Positions 56,001-64,000 of a DNA stretch of 64,000 nt are shown here, in pieces (within the stretch, counting starts at the first letter, position 1; each line of letters begins with the position of its first letter). The DNA comes from Curvularia sp. ZM96 (lineage: Eukaryota > Ascomycota > Dothideomycetes > Pleosporales > Pleosporaceae). The translations under genes were made by a program, and so were the position numbers. The notes below the pieces were generated by a model that was not told the DNA's origin, ran no database searches, and worked only from the letters and a program-made list of their open reading frames with translations. The stretch lies in the NCBI GenBank assembly GCA_022457065.1, contig JAJGBQ010000001.1, forward strand, positions 5,952,001 to 6,016,000, given 5' to 3'.

Positions 56001-57448
56001 TCCTGCAGTGATATGCCTATAGGCCAGAAACCACAATTTCCGTGGTGACTGAATACGTACTGCGAGGAATTAGTAAACAGCTTGAACAATATAATTTCAT
56101 TATGGCTCACCGTTGTAAATCTCGCGCACATCTGCCTGGCCGCGCACCAGAGATCCCAAGGTCTGGACGTCAGAGTCCCAAGACCCATGCAAATCATACG
56201 CCATAAAGCCGAAAAAGTCGACATAGGGCTGCATGGCCTCTGCGTTAAAGTACCGAAGACACTAATAGTCTGGCGCAAGAGTCAGGCTAATACCATACTT
56301 GTTTCCGTAGGCCTCTCTCATCTCCCTGACGAGCTTCGTGAAGTTCTCAGTGTCTCCCTTAGAGCCTCCCCGCTTGGGCTCCACAGGGTACTCCCAGTCC
56401 AGGTCGACACCCGTAAAGCCATACTTGTCCATGAATTCGGCTGTCGATTGAATGAAAGCAGCTCTGTTCTCGCGGGTCGAACACAGGTTACTCCAAGTCG
56501 TGTGCGTGTCGCCCTTGTCACTAAATGTGTAGCCGCCGACGGCGATCTAGGTCTTCGTGTCGAGGGCCGTAAACTCTTTCATCAGCGGGATATCGGCGTC
56601 ATCCCAGGGGCGGATCTTAAAGGTCTTGGGGTCGATGGACGCAAATGAGAAGAAGAGATGGGTGTAGTCTTTGGCTTTGATATCCTTAGGAAAGATTCGG
56701 TTGCATAGACGGTCTCTGCTGTTAGAGGCCAGGTAATACCCAACCGTCCGGCCCTTCGTCGATCCAGAGCCTTCACCACACGTCTTTGGCCTGATGATCT
56801 CGCACGAGCCGAAATCTTTCTGGCACGGTGTGAATTTGTTTGGCCCGATGCAGTGAACCTCGGATGTTCCACACCATCCACCTGGATTATCATGCTTAGT
56901 AAAAGAGAAGTGTAAGTTACAGGATTAATGAACACTGCCATCACTCACCCCAACTACAGCACAGATTCATGTCACACTTTGTGTTTCCTCCTTCAGAGAA
57001 GTTGCCGCACATGGCAACGGCATCACAGTTGCTGGTGCAGCCAACACCGCAAAAGTCCTTACCATAACCACATACTCCTGCAGGGCCGCAGCAACTAGTA
57101 CCGTTAGAGCCCCATCCCTTTCCAAGACTTCCTTGTCTTTTACAAGGATCGGAACGTGACGACTGACCTTCCATCGGGGCAAGGGGCCTTCTTGCACAAG
57201 AGGCCTCCATTTGCGTCCTCTTCGCGCTGTCTTTTGTCAAATATGTTGCCCAAGAGACCTGACTCCAAAGGTGAATCGCGGCTGTCAATCTGGCTGGTTG
57301 TATACAAGGACATGATGCTGAGATAGGGAATGGGCGGTGCGTGCTCCGGAGACTGGTGGGTAATATCCGGGGATTTCGACGCCAGAGCACCCCGCAAGGC
57401 AACGAGAATGAGCCCAAGAAGGCACGCTGGCATTTGGAAGCGTGCCAT
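53045..57448 (-). pseudogene. Chitin-binding GH18 chitinase (killer-toxin-like class) with four in-frame stops
   Basis: A large multi-exon gene on the complement. The N-terminus (from 57448) has a signal peptide (MARFQMPACLLGLILVALRG), then a hevein-like CBM18 unit (SCCGPAGVCGYGKDFCG across a splice near 57107-57168). The GH18 barrel follows: VGYYLAS, LFFSFAS, catalytic FTGVDLDWEYP (about 56430), FFGFMAYDLHGSWD, FGLAWYGRGYTL. Two more CBM18 units lie at 55240-55550, then a long Thr/Pro- and Gly-rich region and a Cys-rich tail; the last exon is 53045-53136. In-frame TAG codons occur at 56547-56549, 56262-56264, 55652-55654 and 55241-55243, two at expected Trp and two at expected Gln positions. 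Such enzymes cleave chitin outside the cell. As it stands the gene cannot make the full protein. Confidence 0.8.
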
Positions 57449-57700
57449 TTTCGACTCTGGTATAGTTACCTTGAGGAAAACGAGGGAAGTTTCGTGGAAT
57501 GGTTGATATCCATATATGATACCATAGGTTTTATGTATATATATTCATACTGCTCTTGTACTCATACCAGGACTCTAGCCTCCAGTCTACAAGTCGAACC
57601 GCTTTCTCTACCCTAACCCCCCCTCTTGCATGCAATCAATTGATAATCTTCAAACCCACTACAACCCCGACTCGCAAACCAGGGTGGGATCAAATTTTTC

Positions 57701-57802
57701 GTGGCACAGTTCAGAGAACATGCGATTTTTCCGCGTGGCACAGTTAGAGGAACATATGAATTCTGCCTGTGGCACAGTTGAGGTAACATATGGTTTTTGT
57801 GG
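57701..57802. repeat. Three 34-bp tandem repeats
   Basis: Units begin with GTGGCACAGTT at 57701, 57735 and 57769, an exact 34-bp period. Inside the unit AGGAACATATG or close variants recur. The copies differ at several positions. They lie about 250 bp upstream of the chitinase start codon. Confidence 0.88.
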
Positions 57803-58516
57803 GACTGATCCTTCGCGTGCCAAGTCTCCTAGGTAGAATCGCCGAGTCCACTCGGCATGAATGACGAATAGCCGGAAACGAGATAATGTGTTGAACATAC
57901 TAGTTTGCAATGCAACGAGCCTAGCAGGCGATATCCGCGCCTTCTAGTTTAGGAGTAATAGTCTCTGTGTGCAAGCAACTACCAATAAACAGAAAAAGGT
58001 TAAATTCGCTCAGAATGCGGAAAACTAGGCAGCAAGATATGAGGCCAGAAATGACAGGATCCAGCTAAGCCAGAACCAGAAGGGCCGCGCTTAACATATG
58101 ACCGACAAGGTTTCCATACTATCGATGATTATGGTGAAAAAAAAAAGCCTCAAAACACAAAAGAGATTGACAACAAGAATACAATGCAGGGTGCATGGAA
58201 GAGTTGTAGAGGGTGCTGGAGGAGTTGCGGATCTCGTTCAGTACTGTGGGTACGAAAAGGTAGACTGTTCACAATTTCCATACAATGACCTTACTTATCA
58301 AGTTACATGCATCCTTTAGGCTTGAGTTTCCTTCATATCCTCACTTCTCCTATCAAAACATACGTCGTAGTCCGGTTCACGGGAATCCTTCCGTTAGCGT
58401 CATAACGTGTGCTCGGTTATGTCTACTAAATAAGTACCGCCACCTCTGTTGAGTCCGTGCCTCCTTCTCTCCAGATACCCAACGCGAGGCCACTACCCAG
58501 CGCACTACAAGCGACC
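57803..58516. other. Intergenic, promoter side of the F-box-like gene
   Basis: No supported gene; a short A-rich tract (GTGAAAAAAAAAAGCC) lies at 58134-58149. Confidence 0.45.
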
Positions 58517-59665
58517 ATGACAGCGAATACCGAAGGAGACGCGTTCGGCCGACTTCCCGAGGAGCTCAGGATTAAAATCATTAAACTTTCACCGGACCCC
58601 TTGTCACTAAGAAGCTTAGCCTATGCGTCACCTGTCATGGGCAGAGTGCTTGACGGATATCCGCTCGAAATTGTGGAGGTAGTCCTAGATATTACCGTTC
58701 CCATGGAGACTCGTCGCCTGATGAGTGCGGTTCTTAAAACTCGGTTTTCGCGCTTTCCACCATCCCTGTCTGAGGCTCAACAGATAGCGAAAATTGACTC
58801 GCCTGTGGCCACCGATGAAATGCGTTCGTCCAGACTGGACCGAGCCGCCGTGGCAGTACGCTCTCTGCTAGCCACTGCTGAAAACATCCATGCCTGGTCC
58901 CATGCTTGCCTCGAACATTTGATACGAAAGTCAATGGAGCTACGGCCCTCCACGCTTGTTAAAAACGGGAATGGCCGTACACGCCAGGAGGAATTTGAAA
59001 ACGCTGAGAGTCGGAAGGACTATCTTCCACAAGATACCGGCCCGCCTTCGTGGGTAGAGGAGCAGCGGATGATCAAATCATTCTGGCAACTGCAGTTCTT
59101 CCTGGAACTCCAGGGCGCCGGTCACAAGGGCCACCTGAGCACCAATTGGCCGAGACAGGAAGTTGACGTGTTGTCCCAGAGCAGCGCAGATGGCTTTTAT
59201 GACATATTAAACTATGAGCGGGAGCAGATCTTGACAGCCTGCGATTTTCTTGGCGCAGTCACCTCTGGGACAATTGATTCAGTAGAAGCCGTTCACGACA
59301 ACGCTTATAATTTGCCAACAATACGTTGGGATGAAGGGGCAGTGTCGAGGTGGTCCTGTGCCGAGCCGCTCTCATTCGAGCGCAACAAGGACACCTTCAG
59401 TCAGGGTCCAGAAAACCTCGACCAAACGCCATGGGCGTACCGCTTTTATCGCGCTATGTCCTCAATCGATGGATGGCTTGAAGGGGCTCCGCTTACGCTT
59501 GTGCACCCCTTTCAGAACTGGCGCAAATATGGGTTTGCCATATGGGATGACAAGCGCATGGTTGATCTAGGCATGCGGCACCCGAAAAAAGCGTCAATCA
59601 TTGGTAATTCTATACCTTACTCTTTTCGATGGTGGAGCATCATAGCGGAGGAAGACATGCATTAG
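58517..59665 (+). CDS. F-box-like fungal protein
   Basis: Intronless frame of 382 residues from the ATG at 58517 (MTANTEGDAFGRLPEELRIK). The N-terminal segment FGRLPEELRIKIIKLSPDPL followed by SLRSLAYASP is a short F-box-like motif. Such motifs bind Skp1 and bring a target to an SCF ubiquitin ligase. The rest is a helical, Trp-rich region without leucine-rich repeats, WD repeats or other known target-binding units (MIKSFWQLQFFLELQGAG, SSIDGWLEGAPLTLVHPFQN). Proteins of this shape occur in large, fast-changing families in filamentous ascomycetes. No signal peptide or membrane span. The target is unknown. Confidence 0.75.
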   Translation: MTANTEGDAFGRLPEELRIKIIKLSPDPLSLRSLAYASPVMGRVLDGYPLEIVEVVLDITVPMETRRLMSAVLKTRFSRFPPSLSEAQQIAKIDSPVATDEMRSSRLDRAAVAVRSLLATAENIHAWSHACLEHLIRKSMELRPSTLVKNGNGRTRQEEFENAESRKDYLPQDTGPPSWVEEQRMIKSFWQLQFFLELQGAGHKGHLSTNWPRQEVDVLSQSSADGFYDILNYEREQILTACDFLGAVTSGTIDSVEAVHDNAYNLPTIRWDEGAVSRWSCAEPLSFERNKDTFSQGPENLDQTPWAYRFYRAMSSIDGWLEGAPLTLVHPFQNWRKYGFAIWDDKRMVDLGMRHPKKASIIGNSIPYSFRWWSIIAEEDMH

Positions 59666-60321
59666 GCCTTATGCGCAATTCATAATTGAGCCGTGTTTCC
59701 GCCGGGATCAAGGTCCCGTGCGATTGGGACAAGGTTAAGATAGGCAACAGAAAGAGATGATTGACCGAGAGGTCAAACCTCGACAGAAGGATTCCATCCA
59801 TCGTCGGCATGGTGAATCCGAACCAACATGAATGTTGGACTAGTACCTACACCCTAGTGCATGTTATCATCCAATAACTATCCTTTGCCTAAACTTGGAT
59901 CTACATGAGGTTACATCACTTACTCTACCATCTGCGTCGGGACTGTCTGGACGTGTCACACCTGCATTGTTGACTATTCGCGAGAGCTAGCGAAGGAATG
60001 GCTACAGTAGAGCCTGTCTAGATTCAAGCAACCTTGGAAGTTAAGCCGGGCCCACAGTCAGGACACACGGAAACATGGATTTCCTGCCACTCAACGAAGA
60101 CCGAGGAGCTGACATGGCCCAGAGAGCGTTCTGTAACCATGTGAACGCTTAACCCATACGCTTTCCGGGACGATATATCATGTGTTACCGAACCAAATAG
60201 CTCATGAGCTCGGCTCGACGACTACGCATATCTAGGTAGTATATATCCCTAGACCGAGGCTTTTGCTCATGCCTGCAGCTTTCTTCACTCGCTGTGCATC
60301 TCATTTCTTCAGCTGTTCGTC
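59666..60321. other. Intergenic, no gene seen
   Basis: Promoter side of the next gene; a TATA-like tract (GTAGTATATATCCC) lies at 60236-60249. Confidence 0.45.
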
Positions 60322-61637
60322 ATGATTTCGGTCGGCATTCTCAATGGCGCCAGGCCAACTAGGGCTGGAAGACGTCTTCCTCGATACCGTCTCTTTGCCC
60401 TTGTTGTAGGTATCTGCCTTACTGTGATCACTGGCTCCTATCTCTCCCACGGTTCGCATATTCAACAGCCGTCCGACGTGCAAAAACGAGGCCTTTTCAA
60501 CGAGCCACTTGGACTGAACGACTCGCTTGTCTCGCTGCCACAGGAACTTGTTTCTCGTGCAGCCGACGCAGCACTATGGGCCAGGAAGGTTTCAAGTGGA
60601 AGAGGGTAAGTCAAAGTACTTCTCATTGTCATGTACGAGCGAAAGCGAGCCATTGGTTCAACCTGCTTTGAGTCTATACAGGCTAGTCTAAGCCATGCAG
60701 CTATTTGCTGGTTCGAATGGCAGATAGCCTACCTGGTTTCTTTGCTAACATTCATGTAGTAAGCGGTTTGAAACAGATGTTCTCTCCACCCCACCTGCTG
60801 ACGACGAGAACAGCCATCTGGTGCATGATGAACAGTGATGACGTGGTAGCCGGGACTGTGACACTGGACACACTCTTGTCGACTGGGTGGCAGGAAGATG
60901 ACGAACAAGATGAAGGGATAGCGGCAGACTACCGCATGTCACTAGGGAAGGCCGATGGTCTGTTAAACACGGACAAAGAGGTCCCTCGAGGCTGGGATCA
61001 TATGAACATGTGGACGGGCGATGATGGCAGGGAAAGAAGAGTACGTGGTCACAGTCGTGCTAGTGCAACCATTTACTTTACTGACCTACATGGCTTGGTT
61101 TTATAGCCCACCACAGCTACAATGGGAAACATTGTTAACGGCGATGATGGTTACATCATTGCCGGTGGCAATTTTGGGCCTGCGGCAAGTGTGAAAGACT
61201 TGAAAGATCCTCCGCCGCAATGGATGTGGCCCACTACAAAATGGACCGACATCATGGCAGTATCGTGGGGCCAGTATGCTGCCGGAAAAGACCTCAAGCG
61301 CGTATACCGATCTGCTGTTATCATGCCCGAGACGATAGCTCTCATGGAATCGGCCCTGTTGAAGGTTAACAAGCTGCCGAGCGGTGACCTGGATGACTTG
61401 TCGCAGTGGCCTGGCGTTGATTTCGTGCCGGGAAGAAACCCCACCAAGATGCCAATGACGCCTGCAGTCGAGGCCTTCATGGGCTTGCTCGGAAGCTCTC
61501 ATGCCGCTGGTCCTGCGTACTTGGTCATTCAATACCGGGCCGTCTTTGGCAAGAAGAGGATTAACAAGATCAAGATTTGGCGATCTGAGAACAAGCCGGT
61601 GGCGAATATGCTGCTCTACATGGAGAGCATTCGATAG
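60322..61637 (+). CDS. Hypothetical protein with N-terminal membrane anchor; 5' splice uncertain
   Basis: Three coding blocks: 60322-60605, a middle block ending at 61040 (start uncertain, perhaps 60701), and 61107-61637. The N-terminus MISVGILNGARPTRAGRRLP precedes one hydrophobic span (RLFALVVGICLTVITGSYL), so a type II anchor or signal-anchor is likely. The second intron (61041-61106, GTACGT donor, TTATAG acceptor) is sound. The last block is a globular domain with NGDDGYIIAGGNFGPAAS, WTDIMAVSWGQYAAG and YLVIQYRAVFGKKRINKIKI. The first splice is a problem: the best acceptor by sequence (60680-60681) leads into TAA within three codons. The other possible acceptor, at 60699-60700, keeps the frame but loses part of the expected sequence. 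So the gene may be damaged at this point. Family not recognised. Confidence 0.55.
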
Positions 61638-62127
61638 CGAGGGAGCTTTGACAAGTTCAGTCAAATAGGTATTGCTACTACCATGACTACCAATCATTTA
61701 CCATATAGACTCTACTATATGTTTCAATTTGGCGCTAGTAGAATCCCTGTATCCAACCTTATATGACTTACCAGGTCTTGTTAAATCATATAGACCCTGA
61801 CCAACGTTAAGTCTTGACGCAACTGTACGAAAAGGTGCAAGAAAACTTTGCGCACATTTTTCACTCCTCAGAATTGCCTCGCGACTGTGTTAATAGGAAC
61901 TTGATGGCGTAGTTGTTGCGTGCGCGTGCTAATGTTCCGACTTGTTACACGGGGTTATGCTATACTTCTCTGAATCTCGATCCAGGTTAGGGCGAGATAA
62001 CTGTTAGCAGTTGTCTGCGTGATTGCCAAAGTAGTTCTGTGTAGATAGGAGTTACAAATATTTAACTAATAGTAAAAGATAATTAATTCTATACAATAGA
62101 ATAGTAATACAATAATCTTATTAAGTG

Positions 62128-62157
62128 TAATAGGTTAAGGCTATGCCTAACCTATTA
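62128..62157. repeat. Perfect 10-bp inverted repeat (hairpin)
   Basis: TAATAGGTTA at 62128-62137 and TAACCTATTA at 62148-62157, with a 10-nt loop AGGCTATGCC that is itself partly self-complementary. Confidence 0.85.
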
Positions 62158-62308
62158 TAGTCTGATCACGTGTAGGATTCTACAAGTAGAGTAGATAGAC
62201 TGTTAGAACCCTTTCCCTAAGCAATACAATAACTTTTGGTTCCTTATAGTTTCCTATCAAGCTTCAGCCCATAACATTAAGTAATAACTTGTAAGAAAGT
62301 ATAATCTA

Positions 62309-62440
62309 AGTTACTTGGTGCCTGAGGCCTCGCGAGACGCGGAGCCAGAAGTACTGGAGCTCGAGGTGTCGCGTTCGAATCCCTACTTTGACAAAGCCCT
62401 TTTTTGATCTTTGACCTTTGATCTTTAATCTTCGATCTTT
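62309..62440 (+). mobile_element. tRNA-like head with 7-bp repeat tail (possible SINE)
   Basis: A B-box match GTTCGAATCCC lies at 62373-62383 and an A-box-like TGGTGCCTGAGG at 62316-62327, with 57 bp between their starts. The T-stem does not pair properly, so it is not a working tRNA. It is followed by exactly five 7-bp units at 62406-62440: GATCTTT, GACCTTT, GATCTTT, AATCTTC, GATCTTT. A tRNA-derived promoter head plus a short repeat tail is the build of a SINE. No target-site duplication was established. Confidence 0.4.
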
Positions 62441-62804
62441 GGTGGGCGGAGGGGCGGCCTGCCGTTTTTTGTGATACTTTTTGATAGGCCAATCGCCACA
62501 GGCGAGCCATTAGTGAAAAATGAAAAAGAAATAAATACCCTGCCTCTATCTGTGACGGGTACTATATACCTATTTACCACCCTACTATATATATATCTAC
62601 TCTATATACTACTACTCAGTTCGCAAGTGAGAACAAGGGAATTAGCGAGCTACTCTAGTGATTGTAGACTATTCATGGGCAAGGGCGATGCCTAGTTGAC
62701 TGAGCGTAAGCAGGAGAGGCGAGGGAGGTCCTGATTGGCCCACACTGGCCCAATCTAGGCCAGGTCTTGACAGTACCGTACGTTCCTATGCAACGATAAA
62801 CCCT

Positions 62805-62888
62805 ATAGGCCGAGAACAGCTAATAAGAAATAACCGTTTGTTGTAGAACCTACCATTTTTGCGCTCTTATTGGCTGTTCTCTGCCTAT
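62805..62888. repeat. 84-bp inverted repeat with 23-bp arms
   Basis: The left arm at 62805-62827 (core GAGAACAGCTAATAAG) and the reverse complement of the right arm at 62866-62888 (core GAGAACAGCCAATAAG) agree at 21 of 23 positions. The 38-bp centre is not coding. It could be a MITE-like element or a lone hairpin. Confidence 0.7.
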
Positions 62889-63503
62889 TAGATTTCTCGC
62901 TAAAGGTCGATTTATCCCTTATTTTTACCAGCACAACAGCTGTCCTAGCACTTAGGGGGCGTTAACTGTAGAGGTGGGTAAAGCTAGTAGGGTAGCCCAC
63001 TCGCTCGTAAAACACATGAGTTACTTGATATATTGAAGTCGGCCGAGCTAAAACTCTATCTAGAATTTAAATACAGAACTCCATACAACGACTTTATAAC
63101 TCTATGCCTCTACACAATCTACTACCCTATATCCCTAGTTAAACGCTAAGGTAGTTAGTTCCCATGACTAGAGAAAAATGAAGTTCCAAACTTAAGACGT
63201 ACATTAGGGTGTAGAGAGTGTAAAAAGCTAGGAATCCTTTCGTTTACAGAATTGAGTAAAACAAGATTCCTTTCTGGAGTCCTGATAGCGCAAAGGTAAA
63301 GTCAATAAACTGGCCACTTCTAAGGTTATGTGGTACGCCTTGAGGGATACATTGGCGGCTATTACGCTGCGCATTATTCGGGATTTGCTGGCATAGATTA
63401 AGACGATAGCCGCGGAGATTTGCTGTAAGAGTGCCCGCAGGCTTAATTACAAAAGACTTGTCCGCACCTAAAAAGCATTAGAGGTTTACGTATAGAGAGT
63501 GAT

Positions 63504-64000
63504 TTAGTACTTACTTAGGATTTGAGCAGAGACAGACGCAGATACGTTATCTACCAAAACTGGTATGGCGACATCTTGGGTTTGTGAACCCGAAGCAGCA
63601 ACTTGTCTGTACCCATATTGCTGGTTTCGACTAATGTTGTCTTGTCTTGGTGGCGTGGCTGGTTCGCAGATAATATCATCTTCAATGATTTCTTCACCAG
63701 TGTTTGGATCTGTTCCCTTGTTTATCACGATCTCCTGACAGGTAGTATTCTCAGGACACTCCCCATCCACTTCGTATTCCTCACCATCATGTTCCTGGCA
63801 TTCATCCTGATATGCCCGTGGACTAACATCCGTCATGCAACGACGAGCCACCCACTCGTCATGATGGTCACAGTGTTGGTTTACAGGCACGCGCCTTTGC
63901 AGCTCATGGAGAGCACGTTTAGCATTCTTCCATTCAGCGCGTGCCCGAGCTTGTACTTTAGCCTCGTGATAGGCAAGCACTTGGTCGATATATTCCCGTG
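63504..64000 (-). CDS. Cysteine-rich protein, partial (5' end outside window)
   Basis: The frame is open to the window edge and reads towards lower coordinates. About 160 residues are seen. A basic helical part comes first (EAKVQARARAEWKNAKRALH), then an acidic, Cys-containing part with CDHHDEWVARRC, YQDECQEHDGEEY, GECPENTTC and DDIICEP. The paired Cys spacing points to a secreted protein. Coding sequence probably ends at 63515, where a GTAAGT donor follows (63514-63509); the in-frame stop at 63504-63506 would then lie in the intron, and a further exon is expected downstream. No known family. Confidence 0.5.
   Translation of the reverse strand, partial: REYIDQVLAYHEAKVQARARAEWKNAKRALHELQRRVPVNQHCDHHDEWVARRCMTDVSPRAYQDECQEHDGEEYEVDGECPENTTCQEIVINKGTDPNTGEEIIEDDIICEPATPPRQDNISRNQQYGYRQVAASGSQTQDVAIPVLVDNVSASVSAQILSKY

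Larger units (their letters stand above)
61638..63503. other. Repeat-rich, AT-rich intergenic stretch
   Basis: No protein gene seen. It contains a hairpin at 62128-62157, a tRNA-like element with a 7-bp repeat tail (62309-62440) and a 23-bp inverted repeat (62805-62888), listed separately. The 3' exon of the minus-strand gene that enters from the right edge should lie in 63.0-63.5 kb but could not be identified. Confidence 0.5.

Noticed and set aside
57701..57802. CRISPR-like reading of the 34-bp repeats
   Set aside because: Repeats are direct, contiguous and without spacers, and the sequence is from a eukaryotic genome.

Overview
The window reads as nuclear DNA of a filamentous ascomycete. 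Most genes carry short GT-AG introns of about 45-110 bp. The families are typical of moulds: Zn2Cys6 regulators, Pth11-like receptors (one with a CFEM domain), a HET-ankyrin protein, a Tsp3-like tetraspanin and secreted esterases. Several broken genes carry C-to-T type nonsense changes that resemble repeat-induced point mutation (RIP). A dothideomycete such as a Pleosporales member fits best, but that is inference from style and not from a marker gene. No bacterial operon, CRISPR array, phage or intact transposon was seen.

Layout. 1-7.0 kb: the 3' end of a vacuolar-type phosphate transporter, a cysteine-containing secreted protein, a four-exon tetraspanin and two poorly supported small genes. 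7.7-21.2 kb is gene-dense: a complete, divergent paralogue of the succinate dehydrogenase flavoprotein with its own mitochondrial presequence, a Zn2Cys6 factor, a secreted PAF-acetylhydrolase-like esterase, an unknown protein, a HET-ankyrin protein, and a divergent pair of an MDR oxidoreductase and a second Zn2Cys6 factor. Between the esterase and the HET gene lies a relic that joins an ankyrin segment to the esterase's 3' end. 21.2-25.2 kb looks empty. 25.2-35.8 kb holds a CFEM Pth11-like receptor, a secreted flavin oxidase, an epimerase/reductase of the SDR type, an SNF-type sodium symporter and a small secreted protein. 37-46.9 kb is an accessory zone: a frameshifted F-box/C2H2 gene, a group of intronless unusual genes (zinc phospholipase C-like protein, papain-fold protein with C-terminal repeats, two small proteins), a decayed gene and a zinc-cluster fragment. 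47-53 kb: a beta-helix relic, a feruloyl esterase, an alpha/beta hydrolase, a second Pth11-like receptor and a dead MFS transporter. 53-57.4 kb is a large chitin-binding GH18 chitinase gene with four in-frame stops. 57.5-64 kb: a 34-bp triple repeat, an F-box-like gene, a hypothetical gene, a repeat-rich stretch with a tRNA-like element, and the 3' part of a cysteine-rich gene cut by the window edge.

There is no single metabolic pathway here. The common themes are outward-facing functions (secreted enzymes, receptors, chitin and plant-polymer enzymes, self/non-self recognition) and visible gene birth and decay. The most unusual part is 38.9-44.3 kb, where intronless, bacterial-looking protein architectures sit next to each other.
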